NCBI GenBank assembly: GCA_965224675.1
Contig: CBDDAA010000002.1
Coordinates: 1,054,001 to 1,118,000, forward strand
Origin: UBA7957 sp965224675
GTDB taxonomy: Bacteria > Pseudomonadota > Gammaproteobacteria > Granulosicoccales > Granulosicoccaceae
Direction: 5' to 3'
Length of the DNA: 64,000 nucleotides
The notes under the pieces were generated by a model, which searched no databases, was not told where the DNA came from, and saw only the letters and a program-made list of their open reading frames with translations. Positions 27,092-36,354 of this stretch are shown in pieces. Both the position numbers and the translations under genes were made by a program. Position 1 is the first letter of the stretch. The number at the start of each line of letters is the position of its first letter.

Positions 27092-27616
27092 GTGGATAAA
27101 AAAGTAGTCTCAAAACACATCACTCATTACTGCCATATGCAGACACCTGTAGGCCCACTAATGCTGGCAGGATGTGAAGCAGGTTTACGCCTGATAAACT
27201 TTCCACAAGGTTCACAGGCGAGAAAACCACTAGAGCTTTGGCAAGAGAGTAGTGAACTGTTTAGTGCTGCCAAGTACGAACTCAATGCCTATTTCAATGA
27301 AAAGCTGACGCATTTTTCTATACCCGTTATTCTTGAGGGCACCATTTTTCAGAAGCAGGTTTGGCAGGCTTTGCAAAACATTCCCTTTGGCCAGTTAGCC
27401 TCTTACGGCGAGATTGCCAAATCCATTGGAAAGCCAGGGGCTGCAAGAGCAGTCGGCGGCGCCAACAATGCCAATCCACTACCTATTATTGTCCCTTGCC
27501 ATCGCATTATCGGCGCGAATAAGTCCCTTACTGGTTTTGGCGGCGGTTTAGGCATAAAAAGATTTTTGATTAATTTAGAAGCACAGGTGACTGTGAGTGA
27601 ATTTAGCCTTCATTAA
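27092..27616 (+). CDS. ogt: Methylated-DNA--protein-cysteine methyltransferase
   Basis: A 174-residue suicide DNA-repair protein that transfers alkyl groups from O6-alkylguanine to its own cysteine. The acceptor is C136 in the IVPCHRII motif. The helix-turn-helix region (FQKQVWQALQNIPFGQLASYGEIAKSIG) binds DNA, and ARAVGGANNANP supplies the asparagine hinge. The GTG at 27092 is the best start, giving a normal Ogt-type length; the next in-frame ATG would remove part of the N-terminal strand. It lies 13 nt after the GST gene. Confidence 0.9.
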   Translation: MDKKVVSKHITHYCHMQTPVGPLMLAGCEAGLRLINFPQGSQARKPLELWQESSELFSAAKYELNAYFNEKLTHFSIPVILEGTIFQKQVWQALQNIPFGQLASYGEIAKSIGKPGAARAVGGANNANPLPIIVPCHRIIGANKSLTGFGGGLGIKRFLINLEAQVTVSEFSLH

Positions 27617-27983
27617 TAATCATCAAAAAATTTAGATCAGTAAGACCTTTCTCTCTGTAGCTCTAATACAAGCTGGCATCTGACGCTACTAAATCAGCAG
27701 GATCAAGATTCAAACACAACTCCCAGCATTTGGAATTACTTTGTACTTACTAAGGAGAACGGATTTTTTATATCAGCTGAACAATGTGAGCAAACTGCTG
27801 TCGTAGTTATCTTGTGACTCATAATAATCTGTAAATCATGTGCTTCTACATTTTACTTCCATCTTTGTATGAAACACACACTAGCACTCCAACAACGTAG
27901 TATTGATGGAGACAGCGAGTCAGAAAGCGCTTAGCTACTAGGCGCATAAACACTTTTTCAACTATTAAAATCTGGAGCTTCCT
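27617..27983. other. Intergenic region upstream of the rhodanese gene
   Basis: A 367-nt gap. The only small frame of note is a 21-codon ATG frame at 27868-27933, with no ribosome-binding site, which I do not call. GGAG at 27974-27977 is the ribosome-binding site for the TTG-started rhodanese gene. Confidence 0.35.
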
Positions 27984-28436
27984 TTGAAATTAAAACTCAA
28001 GACTACCGCACTTTTTATCATTGCAGTACTCGTTTCCCCCTTAAGCAACGCAGAAGTTGAAGGTATCACAACCGGCGCGCAATTACAGGCAGAAGCTGAA
28101 AAACAAATTAACAATATTAGTACAGAAGAATTAGTAAAAGTCCTGGATACAGAACTGGACATGGTACTGATTGATATCCGGATGCCTTCAGAAATCAAAA
28201 ACATGGGCGGTTCAATCAAAGCTGCGCAAAACATCAATATCCCGCGTGGCTGGTTAGAATATCGCGTAACCCGAGTCGCCTTAAGCAAAGACACACCCAT
28301 CGTTGTTTATTGTGGAGCAGGCATAAGAACGCCTATGGCGACACTTAGACTACAGGAAATGGGCTATACCAACGTGAAAAACTATGCACCCGGATTTCTG
28401 GGCTGGAGAAAAGCTGGATTACCTGAAGCGAATTAA
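27984..28436 (+). CDS. Exported rhodanese-like protein
   Basis: A 150-residue single-domain rhodanese with a signal peptide (LKLKTTALFIIAVLVSPLSNA). The TTG start at 27984 is supported by GGAG six nucleotides upstream and by the signal peptide beginning directly there. The active-site cysteine lies in VVYCGAGIRTP, and the IDIRMPSEI segment is the rhodanese DxR motif. Such periplasmic domains move sulfane sulfur or act in redox or arsenate-type chemistry; the donor and acceptor are unknown. A strong terminator follows 45 nt after the stop. Confidence 0.85.
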   Translation: MKLKLKTTALFIIAVLVSPLSNAEVEGITTGAQLQAEAEKQINNISTEELVKVLDTELDMVLIDIRMPSEIKNMGGSIKAAQNINIPRGWLEYRVTRVALSKDTPIVVYCGAGIRTPMATLRLQEMGYTNVKNYAPGFLGWRKAGLPEAN

Positions 28437-28480
28437 ATCGTGTAACGCCACAATAGATCCATCTATTGCAGTTCAAAACA

Positions 28481-28510
28481 ACTCCATGCTATTGAGCATG
28501 GAGTCGTTTT
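28481..28510 (+). terminator. Intrinsic terminator after the rhodanese gene
   Basis: ACTCCATGC and GCATGGAGT form a perfect 9-bp stem around the loop TATTGA, followed by CGTTTT. It ends the rhodanese transcript. The remaining 320 nt up to the carbonic anhydrase gene hold no recognisable gene. Confidence 0.8.
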
Positions 28511-28829
28511 CATTACCAAAATATGAACAAGTAGCTCCATAGGTAAGATAACCACACCCGACTTTGCCACTGCCGTACTGAACTTTTCGTCCAGCCTTAT
28601 AAATTTAAGCAATGCTTGTCTTACTCTACGCCCACAAATTAGCTACTGTTAACTTGCAAAAAGGTAAAAGTCTCTTCTGCCTGGAAGGGATTTTTTATTT
28701 TCGATGCAACTGATTTTCTTGCTTAATTGAAGCACTCCTGTAAGCTTTGCGGGGGTATAACAGGCAAATGCCTTTTTAGCGCTAATAATGATATTTATTT
28801 CGGCGACTTGAAAATGGAGTACACAACAA

Positions 28830-29456
28830 TTGGACAATCTAAAAGATCTTTTCGAAAAAAATCGAGCATGGGCAAATGCCATAAAAGAAAAAGATCCTCA
28901 TTTTTTTTCACATCTTGCAAAACAACAATCTCCTGACTATCTATGGATTGGGTGTTCAGACAGTCGAGTGCCGGCAAATCAGATTGTCGATCTACCACCC
29001 GGTGAAGTATTCGTCCACCGTAACATTGCCAATATCGTCGTCCACACTGATCTGAATTGTTTGTCAGTCTTGCAGTATTCTGTTGATATTCTAAAAGTTA
29101 AACATATCATTGTATGTGGCCACTATGGTTGTGGTGGCATCAAGGCTGCGATGGACACACATGAGCATGGCTTGATAGATAATTGGCTACGACATGTGCA
29201 GGACGTAAGTCGATTTAATGCGGATGCATTAAAGGGACTGGAGTCGGAATCCATGCTTGACACGCTTTGCGAGCTTAACGTTGTCGAACAGGTAAAAAAT
29301 GTCTGCAATACAACAATTGTTCAAAACGCCTGGAGAAATAATCACGATCTGACAATACATGGTTGGATATATAATATTGAAAACGGGATACTGAACGATT
29401 TGATCAGTTGTATATCATCATGCGAGCAGTTGACTGAAAGGTTTGTTGAAAATTAA
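28830..29456 (+). CDS. can: Beta-class carbonic anhydrase
   Basis: A 208-residue beta carbonic anhydrase converting CO2 and water to bicarbonate in the cytoplasm. Zinc ligands and partners are C42-x-D44-x-R46 (GCSDSR) and H98-x2-C101 (CGHYGCGG), the same numbering as E. coli Can, which supports the TTG start at 28830. The upstream GGAG at about 10 nt agrees. The VHRNIAN and QNAWRNNHDLTIHGWIYNIENG segments are typical. It stands alone, with hda convergent downstream. Confidence 0.93.
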   Translation: MDNLKDLFEKNRAWANAIKEKDPHFFSHLAKQQSPDYLWIGCSDSRVPANQIVDLPPGEVFVHRNIANIVVHTDLNCLSVLQYSVDILKVKHIIVCGHYGCGGIKAAMDTHEHGLIDNWLRHVQDVSRFNADALKGLESESMLDTLCELNVVEQVKNVCNTTIVQNAWRNNHDLTIHGWIYNIENGILNDLISCISSCEQLTERFVEN

Positions 29457-29797
29457 TTCAACAGCACAGCTGCGTATCAGAGTTTGCAGGGGCACAATTC
29501 AGGGTAAAAAATACTGGCTGAAATCAGCCCAATCCTTAATCTCACTACTGTCAAGCCCAAGGATATAAAGCAGTTCCACGGCATCCGACCCATCAAATTT
29601 TTGCATGAAGGGACTCAGTAACTAAACGCTGAAGTCCACGCAGAGCCAAAAACAGGATCAGTCAGAAATCGATTGGCGACAGCATCATTTCGATGGTTAA
29701 GGTCAGCCGTCCCGTTACTCGCATTGCCATTATCGATCCGAATAAAATTGGCAACGCTTTCAATGTGGGCAACCTCTCCTGATAACTGCAATCATCA
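29457..29797. other. Intergenic region between carbonic anhydrase and hda
   Basis: A 341-nt convergent gap. A 33-codon minus-strand frame ends near 29505 (with FDGSDAVELLYILGLDSSEI) and has a coding-like composition but no start context or neighbour. It may be a scrap of an old gene. No terminator was recognised. Confidence 0.3.
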
Positions 29798-30502
29798 CTA
29801 CAAATTGAGTACTTCCTTAACAAAAGGAATAGTAAACCGGCGCTTCTCAACAACAGCAACAGCAACCAATTTAAGCAGGCTTTTATCGAGCACAGTAATT
29901 TCACGAATCTGTCTGTTAAAAATAAATTCAGCGACCTCCTCAGGCAAATGCAAACCCAGTGAACGGGCACGCATCTGAAACGCCTGCTTCACCTGTTCAT
30001 CCGTTAGCTTTTGCAATTGAAAGACTGGCCCCCAGCTAAATCGCGAAACGAGGTCGGGTAGATTGAGCTTTATATCAGACGGTGGTTTATTCGAGGAGAT
30101 AACTAATTTGCCGGTATTGTCACGCAGTTCGTTAATTAGATTAAACAGTGCCAACTCTCCTGCCAAAGGAAGTTTTTCGACATCGTCAATACAGACTAAA
30201 TCCAAGGAATCCAGTCCAAGCAAGGCGTCTTTATCGACTATAATTTCTGCGGGAACATACGCGATGCGATGCCCAAGCTGCTGAGCAAAATGACAGCACG
30301 CCGTTAATAGATGTGTTTTCCCTTGTTTTTTCTCAGTATGTATAAAGAGCTGCTTTTCGATTGAACCTGAAATCAGAGATCGACACACGTCCAGTAAGAG
30401 TTCTTGATCTCCGGGGTGAAAGTTCGCAAATGTAATATTATCGACAAACCCAAAATGCAATGGAATCTGCCCGAGCTTGTTATTCTCGAGCATTGTTTGC
30501 AA
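29798..30502 (-). CDS. hda: DnaA regulatory inactivator Hda
   Basis: A 234-residue AAA+ protein related to DnaA domain III. With the sliding clamp it stimulates ATP hydrolysis by DnaA and prevents over-initiation of replication. The N-terminal QIPLHF is the clamp-binding motif. The P-loop region is TEKKQGKTHLLTA, Walker B is LVCIDDVEKL, and the arginine-finger/sensor regions follow (LPDLVSRFSWG, FIFNRQIRE). The start could be the M at residue 4. It follows the DUF2066 gene by 2 nt, the usual gammaproteobacterial arrangement next to purM-purN. Confidence 0.9.
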   Translation of the reverse strand: MQTMLENNKLGQIPLHFGFVDNITFANFHPGDQELLLDVCRSLISGSIEKQLFIHTEKKQGKTHLLTACCHFAQQLGHRIAYVPAEIIVDKDALLGLDSLDLVCIDDVEKLPLAGELALFNLINELRDNTGKLVISSNKPPSDIKLNLPDLVSRFSWGPVFQLQKLTDEQVKQAFQMRARSLGLHLPEEVAEFIFNRQIREITVLDKSLLKLVAVAVVEKRRFTIPFVKEVLNL

Positions 30503-30504
30503 GA

Positions 30505-31641
30505 TCAGCCTGAATAATCAAAGAATAATTCCGCATTATCGGGAATGCGGTTGCCATCGGGCCCGACATCTGGCCTTGCTGTTTGCTGCAACCAGGGGAT
30601 ATTGCCTAAGCGCTGCTTCAATTGCTTTAGAGAAATTCTCGGTGAGATGGAAAACATCATACCCTGTGCAGACAAATAACTTGGGTTAACGATCTCCACA
30701 CTTGACATAGACTGTAGCAAACCCGATACCCGGGTATATTTATCCGTTGTATCGACATAAGCGACCCATATCTGAGTCTCTGATGAGCCGTTAAGTACAC
30801 TACTTTGGGAATCCACATTATCTTGTCGGTTCAATTGCGCGACCCATTCCATCGCGCTGTCAGCCACACTATCCAGGTTACTGGCTGTTGTCGTGAAGTT
30901 TTTATTACCCTCGAGTGATATATTTCTCCAGTTTGAGAGCCACAGGTCTTCATGCTGTTTTTTCACAACAACAGAAAGAATTGAATCAGTCTCGTAACGC
31001 GCCGACGCCGCTGTGATACGGTCACTAAAACCCGCCCTGATGTCAGCAACACCCAAAGCTTGAAGATCCTGCAAATCAAGCAATGGGAAAACCAAGGTAA
31101 GTCCTTGTTTTGTACCTGCATCAGTTATTCGATTGCGCACATCAGACTGAATTTCGCCACCCACAATTTGGCTTTGCCCATTTTCCTCAAAAACCAACCA
31201 CATCATTGTGCTTCCTTCATGCGCCCTGTTTTGCTGAACACTGCCGATGTTTTGGCCTAACAACTCGCCAATTGTCTCAGGCGAATAACGCACTTGTAAT
31301 ACATAAGAGGCTATTTTTGATTTTCTTACACTTGGTGTTGCATGGGAATTTAGGACGGTATTGTTCTCTGCTACCTGCAGATAACTGAACTGCTCAACCA
31401 TGGATTCTGCCTGACCCAACGCCTCTTTCACCTCAGGTCGTTGCAATACAGCTCGATTTCCTGCCGCTCGTTCGATGACCGCAGCCAGTCCTATTTTTGT
31501 CGCTGAGCTAAATTCCCGCGAATTTTGCCCCGAGACACCGATCTCAACAGTAAAAATATCTCCCTGTGCGCTTACCGTGTATTGATTGACCAGTGTCAGT
31601 ATTAATGTCAAACAAATTGCCTGTAATGAGCAAAATCTCAT
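30505..31641 (-). CDS. DUF2066 exported protein
   Basis: A 378-residue protein with a signal peptide (AICLTLILTLVNQYTVSAQG). The DUF2066 domain fills the first half (VIERAAGNRAVLQRPEVKEALGQAESMVEQFSYL, SYVLQVRYSPETIGELL, TMMWLVFEENGQ), and the C-terminal region ends with IPWLQQTARPDVGPDGN. DUF2066 genes are standard neighbours of hda and purM in gammaproteobacteria; function unknown, presumably periplasmic. It is co-transcribed with hda. Confidence 0.85.
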   Translation of the reverse strand: MRFCSLQAICLTLILTLVNQYTVSAQGDIFTVEIGVSGQNSREFSSATKIGLAAVIERAAGNRAVLQRPEVKEALGQAESMVEQFSYLQVAENNTVLNSHATPSVRKSKIASYVLQVRYSPETIGELLGQNIGSVQQNRAHEGSTMMWLVFEENGQSQIVGGEIQSDVRNRITDAGTKQGLTLVFPLLDLQDLQALGVADIRAGFSDRITAASARYETDSILSVVVKKQHEDLWLSNWRNISLEGNKNFTTTASNLDSVADSAMEWVAQLNRQDNVDSQSSVLNGSSETQIWVAYVDTTDKYTRVSGLLQSMSSVEIVNPSYLSAQGMMFSISPRISLKQLKQRLGNIPWLQQTARPDVGPDGNRIPDNAELFFDYSG

Positions 31642-32142
31642 TGCGAATCCTGTTAAGTCGAGTGATATTGAGTAGCGTTTTCTGATAATTCATACAAACG
31701 ATTGCCAACCCTGATGCAAGTGTTTACTGAGTGAGCCTTACTAGTACCCCTGTAACGATGAATTTTTTGATGACTTCGCATAGCATTAACATCTCTTTGC
31801 AAATACTTATGTTATTGCGTTAAACAATTGGCATTCGAACAGAGCATAACGCGCACCAACGCAAAGCAATCTATAATTCAATAACATAATCATACATTAA
31901 CAAGGTAGAATAGTCGCTTTGTTGAAAGCATGAAATTTGCTTTTACATAACTTTATGGGATCGGTGTTGATTAACGTTTATGCAAAAAAGTAGCTTTTTG
32001 AGGCAAAAAACTGCAGAAAAGCGCTGATTCTAAATTAAATTGTCCAATCATTATATTAATTCATGAAATATCTCAGTTCAAACCTTCAGGCCCTGTATCC
32101 CATCACCTACTGTAATCAATTCAATCTAGGAGCATCGCATTA
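31642..32142. promoter_or_regulatory. Divergent promoter region of DUF2066-hda and purM-purN
   Basis: A 501-nt AT-rich gap that must hold both promoters. AACGTTTATGCAAA near 31973-31986 resembles half of a PurR box (ACGCAAACGTTTGCGT), but the other half does not match, so PurR control is only a possibility. AGGAG at about 10 nt before purM is its ribosome-binding site. Confidence 0.35.
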
Positions 32143-33198
32143 ATGCTAGAGACAATCGAAAAAAAGGGCTTGAGTTATAGCGATGCAGGTGTTGACATCA
32201 ATGCCGGTAACGCGTTGATTGAACGAATAAAACCAGCAGTCAAACGTACTCATCGACCGGGAGTTCTTGGGGGAATTGGTGGTTTTGGTGGTCTATTTGA
32301 GATACCCATGGATCGATACAAACAACCTGTGCTGGTATCGGGTACCGATGGTGTTGGCACCAAACTAAAATTGGCCATTGATATGAAGCAATACGATAGC
32401 ATCGGCATCGATCTGGTCGCTATGTGTGTTAACGACATCATTGTCTCAGGTGCAGAACCTTTGTTCTTTCTTGACTACTTAGCAACCGGCCAGTTAGACG
32501 TTGATACCGCAACTCAAATCATTGAAGGCATTGCAAACGGCTGCGAGCAAGCAGGCGCCGCGCTGATAGGCGGTGAAACTGCTGAAATGCCTGGCATCTA
32601 CCAAGGCACAGACTTCGATCTCGCTGGGTTTGCTGTAGGAATTGTTGAAAAAGAACAGATGCTGGTACAAAAAAATGTTCAGGCGAGTGATGCCCTCATC
32701 GGTATCAATTCTTCAGGCCCGCATTCCAATGGCTATTCACTTATCCGAAAAATTCTTAAACAGTCAGGAGACACGATTGGCACACCGTTTAATGGACAGT
32801 CACTTGGTGAAGTGTTACTTGCACCTACCCGTATCTATGTGAAATCACTGCTTTCGGTTCTGGCAAAAGTATCTGTACATGCCCTTTCTCATATTACTGG
32901 CGGCGGCTTACTGGAAAACCTGCCTCGCGTTTTACCCCGTGGCCTGATCGCCAGGATTGACACCAACAGTTGGCAGCACGCCGAAGTTTTCGATTGGCTG
33001 CAAAAAAGTGGCGCAGTTTCGAGTAACGAGATGTACCGTACGTTTAACTGCGGAATTGGCATGGTGGTGGTGGTTGCAGAAACTGATGCTCAAACGGTTA
33101 TCGATACCCTGTTTAATAGCGGGGAAAAAGCCCAGGTGATAGGCAGTGTTATTGCGAGTAATAACCGCCAGGATGAGGCAACAGTCATCCTTAAATGA
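32143..33198 (+). CDS. purM: Phosphoribosylformylglycinamidine cyclo-ligase (AIR synthetase)
   Basis: A 351-residue AIR synthetase, the fifth step of purine synthesis, closing the imidazole ring with ATP. Family segments include SYSDAGVDINAGNALIERIK at the N-terminus, LVSGTDGVGTKLKLA, GIDLVAMCVNDI, GAALIGGETAEMPG and SHITGGGLLENLPRVL. The stop overlaps the purN start by 4 nt (ATGA), so the two are translationally coupled. Confidence 0.97.
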   Translation: MLETIEKKGLSYSDAGVDINAGNALIERIKPAVKRTHRPGVLGGIGGFGGLFEIPMDRYKQPVLVSGTDGVGTKLKLAIDMKQYDSIGIDLVAMCVNDIIVSGAEPLFFLDYLATGQLDVDTATQIIEGIANGCEQAGAALIGGETAEMPGIYQGTDFDLAGFAVGIVEKEQMLVQKNVQASDALIGINSSGPHSNGYSLIRKILKQSGDTIGTPFNGQSLGEVLLAPTRIYVKSLLSVLAKVSVHALSHITGGGLLENLPRVLPRGLIARIDTNSWQHAEVFDWLQKSGAVSSNEMYRTFNCGIGMVVVVAETDAQTVIDTLFNSGEKAQVIGSVIASNNRQDEATVILK

Positions 33199-33875
33199 AT
33201 CACGTCAGGCAGAACACTCGCATCGCGGTGCTGATATCAGGGCGTGGATCAAATATGCAATCAATCGTAAATGCCTGCCAATCTGGCAAGATTGATGCAG
33301 AAATTGCCTGCATTTTAAGTAATAATCCTGACGCTAAAGGATTAAAATTCGCCCACGAGAGCAATCTCAATACAGTGATATTAGATCATCAAGATTTTTC
33401 AAATCGTGCTTTGTTTGATACCCGATTAATTGAGGAGCTAAACAAATTTTCACCCGACTTAATCATACTCGCAGGCTTTGAGCGAATATTAACACCTGAA
33501 TTTGTTCATTCTTTTGCGGGCAAAATCTTGAATATACATCCGTCATTACTGCCCAAATACCCTGGGCGTAATACACATGAACGTGTTTTAGAAACAAATG
33601 AAAAACAACACGGTGCAAGCGTACATTTCTTAATTGAGGAGCTTGACGCAGGGCCGGTAATTATTCAAAGCATTGTTGATATCAAAGCCGATGATACACC
33701 CGATTTATTAGCTTCAAGAGTCCGCTGCACTGAGCATATAATCTACCCGGAAGCAATTTCATGGATTGTAAACAACCAGATTTACACCGATGGAGAGCGC
33801 TGTTTCTACCGAGGTTCAGTGATGATTAAGCCTGCAAAATGGTACAATGGAAAACTGACCAAACCGATTTCTTAA
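33195..33875 (+). CDS. purN: Phosphoribosylglycinamide formyltransferase
   Basis: A 226-residue folate-dependent GAR transformylase, the third step of purine synthesis. It uses 10-formyltetrahydrofolate. RIAVLISGRGSNMQSIV binds phosphate, the catalytic Asn/His pair is in KILNIHPSLLP, and the catalytic Asp is in EELDAGPVI. It is slightly longer than the ~212-residue E. coli protein because of the C-terminal RGSVMIKPAKWYNG tail. It overlaps purM at its start and is followed after 17 nt by the DUF3108 gene. Confidence 0.96.
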   Translation: MNHVRQNTRIAVLISGRGSNMQSIVNACQSGKIDAEIACILSNNPDAKGLKFAHESNLNTVILDHQDFSNRALFDTRLIEELNKFSPDLIILAGFERILTPEFVHSFAGKILNIHPSLLPKYPGRNTHERVLETNEKQHGASVHFLIEELDAGPVIIQSIVDIKADDTPDLLASRVRCTEHIIYPEAISWIVNNQIYTDGERCFYRGSVMIKPAKWYNGKLTKPIS

Positions 33876-33892
33876 GATTGATTACAACAATT

Positions 33893-34639
33893 ATGTTTAT
33901 AAAAAGATTAACACTAATAACCTTCCTGTGTTTCTGTTATCTAGTGGCAAACGCCCAAACTACAGAGCTTAAGGATAATAAAAAACGTTCAAATTTAAAC
34001 CCGTTTTACGTTGAATATGTAGTGGGTAATAATCTTATCAATGCCGGTATTGCAAAACTGTCTCTAAAAATGCAGGCCAACAATGAGTGGATTTACAGTC
34101 TGAAAACTGAGCCCTCTGGAATTTTTCGACTAACCGGCAAAGGCCGGATACATGAAGTCAGCATTATCAGCCTGACAGACGAACAGTTTGTACCAAAAAG
34201 TTATTCTTACAAACAAGCTGATGATAGCAAACGGCGCAATATAGATGCCCAGTTTAATTGGGAAAGCAATGAATTGACGATTAAGCGCAAGGGTGAAGAA
34301 GCGATCGAACGGCTCACCGACCCAATCCTTGATCGGCTTTCTGTTACCTTGGCAGTCATGGAGGAAGTCCGCAATGGGTTTAGCCGGGCAGAAATGCAGG
34401 TTTTGGATAATGGCAGTGTTAAAACCATGCATTTTATCAACGAAGGGGGGAGATCAATAAAGACCCGGATCGGTACATTTGATACCATTTTAGTGCGTCG
34501 AATTCGCGAAGGCAGTTCACGTGAAACACTTACCTGGTTCGCCCCTGAGCTAAACTACATACCCGTTCAAATAGAGCAGTTAAAAAAAGGCAAACTGGTT
34601 GCGAGACTTAAAATAGATAAGCATAAAGAGTTAAAATGA
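33893..34639 (+). CDS. DUF3108 exported protein
   Basis: A 248-residue protein from the ATG at 33893; the frame is open further upstream, but only this start gives a signal peptide (MFIKRLTLITFLCFCYLVANA). The domain is recognised from FYVEYVVGNNLINAGIAKLSL, PSGIFRLTGKG and the C-terminal LTWFAPELNYIPVQIEQLKKGK. DUF3108 proteins are periplasmic lipid- or sterol-handling-like beta proteins of unknown role and normally sit behind purN in gammaproteobacteria, as here. Confidence 0.85.
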   Translation: MFIKRLTLITFLCFCYLVANAQTTELKDNKKRSNLNPFYVEYVVGNNLINAGIAKLSLKMQANNEWIYSLKTEPSGIFRLTGKGRIHEVSIISLTDEQFVPKSYSYKQADDSKRRNIDAQFNWESNELTIKRKGEEAIERLTDPILDRLSVTLAVMEEVRNGFSRAEMQVLDNGSVKTMHFINEGGRSIKTRIGTFDTILVRRIREGSSRETLTWFAPELNYIPVQIEQLKKGKLVARLKIDKHKELK

Positions 34640-35250
34640 TGTAAACCACACGGAAAGCTAAAACCGAAAGGACAGTGAAACTTGGTGCAATCAAGGCGTT
34701 AACTCTGTGACATACTTCACAAGTATAAAATAATTACATTCCCCAGTGGAATAAATATTTTGTCCAGAAATGACTGAAAATAATTTAAGGTGCCAAGACT
34801 GTCATAGTCGCCGTTGCAGACCGATGCGCTAATCTGCTAAATTTAATATTCCTCAATCCAATCAAACGCTTTCTGATCTTCCTTGCGCTCACAGCTAAAC
34901 CCACCATGGCATGCAAGTAATATTTTTCTACATCGATATCACCCTCTAAATCATTGATTTTCTCAGAGACTGCTTCTGATTTATTTAATACAATCCATGC
35001 TTGATTTGCATTAATTTCAATAACCGCCATCTTGACCGTGCGAAATGTATCTTTTAGTATCCGCCCAATGCCAAGTTTGTATTAGTGAGTTAAACATCGC
35101 TTCACGTGGTTGGATTTAGACAGATATTTTTTGCGTAACACAATGCCGTGCAAGGATGCCAGTTAGTCCTGTATCACCGCCATTATTCAAAATAATACAG
35201 CTATTTCTGGATTGAAGTTCGGTTTGTATTATTTTGATAGTGGGATTGAT
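34640..35250. other. Gap holding one doubtful small minus-strand frame
   Basis: A stretch between the DUF3108 gene and the insertion remnants. The only notable frame is minus strand 34785-35030 (81 codons, MAVIEINANQAWIVLNKSE..., basic C-terminus RKIRKRLIGLRNIKF). It has no good ribosome-binding site or recognised family, so I would treat it as a fragment unless homologues are found. Confidence 0.3.
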
Positions 35251-35459
35251 ATGTATAACGCAAATGTGGTTTTACGTTCAGTATGGCTTTGCCTGTTTTT
35301 TATCGTGATAGCAGGATTTGCCAGAACGAGTACGGCATCGGGACGGCGCAGACCGATTAACTTCGGTGGCCGATGCACAGGGAAACCGGTTTGACTCGGT
35401 GCTCGATGACAAAGGCAATCGTATCGAAGAAAAAACGCATGATAACGCGGGCGCGATAA
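35251..35459 (+). pseudogene. Remnant of an Rhs/YD-repeat protein gene
   Basis: In the frame of 35318 the translation reads ADRLTSVADAQGNRF then LDDKGNRIEEKTHDNAG, which follows the YD-repeat rhythm (DxxGRLTxVxDxxGN and YDxxGNRxxxxxxD) of Rhs and related secreted proteins. Just upstream, in a different frame, an ATG at 35251 begins a signal-peptide-like segment (VWLCLFFIVIAGFA). The pieces are separated by a frame change and truncated on the right by IS21 sequence at about 35460. This is therefore a decayed scrap, perhaps of a secreted YD-repeat protein. Confidence 0.55.
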
Positions 35460-35561
35460 AAAAAACAGCCCCCACCGATCGCCGTGGCTGTACCCGAGAA
35501 GGTCAAACAGTACAGCGTCAAAACGGCCAACCTGTCTGATTATGACGACCTCGCTGGCTAA
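35460..35561 (+). pseudogene. IstA transposase C-terminal tail
   Basis: The open frame reads a proline-rich PPPIAVAVPEKVKQYSV followed by LSDYDDLAG and a stop at 35559-35561. A basic linker ending in LxxYDxLL just before istB is how IS21-family IstA transposases end. An in-frame stop at 35457-35459 and the different frame of the YD-repeat scrap mark the left break. Confidence 0.55.
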
Positions 35562-35582
35562 GAGCCAGGACAATGAGAAAAG

Positions 35583-36017
35583 ATGATTGATATTGAACAA
35601 CTTAAAATACAAGCTCAGGCGCTTAAACTGTATGGTTTACAAGCCCATTGGCATGAACTGACACAAGAACATTATCCCTGGTTTGAGGACTTACTAAACT
35701 GGGAGCAAACGGCGCGAAAACAACGCTCACTCGAGAGGCGCCTGTACAACGCCAGGCTCGAGCGCTTTAAACCCTTAAATGAATTTGATTGGCAATGGCC
35801 AAACAAAATCGATCAACAAGGCGTACAGTCATTAGTGCAACTTCAGTTTTTAACCAGCGCCAGCAATATCATCCTGCTTGGCAGTAACGGTGTGGGAAAA
35901 TCAACGATTGCACAAAACCTGGGATATCAGGCGGTGACGCAGGGCCATACCGTGTTATTGACCACGGCAGCGAATATGTTCAAAGCTCTTTTGGGTCAGC
36001 GGGTCATTGCCGCATAA
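35583..36017 (+). pseudogene. Truncated IstB-like ATP-binding protein
   Basis: The first 144 residues of an IstB (normally about 245-260). The N-terminal helical region (QAQALKLYGLQAHWHELTQ, LNWEQTARKQRSLERRL) and the P-loop LGSNGVGKST (residues 99-108) are clear, then TTAANMFKALL leads to a premature end (GQRVIAA). Walker B and the rest of the AAA+ domain are missing, so the product cannot support transposition. Confidence 0.75.
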
Positions 36018-36354
36018 ATAGGCACATCTGACACAGCGGGAAACAACGTGGTAATAGGGTGTATCGTCAATAGAGATCTGTTGATTTCCAGATAATGTTG
36101 TTTTTTTGAAACAACGAAAATTAATTTGTCTGTAAAACCCATAATTCGATTTTTTTGTTGTTTTTTTGTTGCAAATTTAAAAACACTGAACTAGTATTCT
36201 TTTTAAGCTAGTGCGGAATGCGTCACATATCGTGAAACAGCGTTGCAAGCTACTATATTAAAATAATCTAAATGTATATAAATCAATAATTTATATTGTT
36301 AGTTTTAGCGAATTAGCATTAACAGTATAAATTAATTCGTCGAGGGTAGTAATA
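36018..36354 (+). promoter_or_regulatory. Upstream region of the porin gene
   Basis: A 337-nt AT-rich region. GTATAAATT near 36325-36333 is a plausible -10 region, and GAGGG about 9 nt before the ATG is the ribosome-binding site. A GTTGTTT/AAACAAC inverted repeat near 36097-36115 may be the terminator remnant of the IS segment. No gene is visible. Confidence 0.4.

Larger units (their letters stand above)
35460..36017 (+). mobile_element. IS21-family insertion sequence remnant
   Basis: The 3' end of an istA gene (35460-35561) is followed after 21 nt by a 5' part of istB (35583-36017), the order found in IS21 elements. Neither gene is complete: istA lacks its integrase core and istB stops soon after the P-loop. 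No terminal inverted repeats or target duplications were seen. The element joined or truncated the adjacent YD-repeat scrap. Confidence 0.65.
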
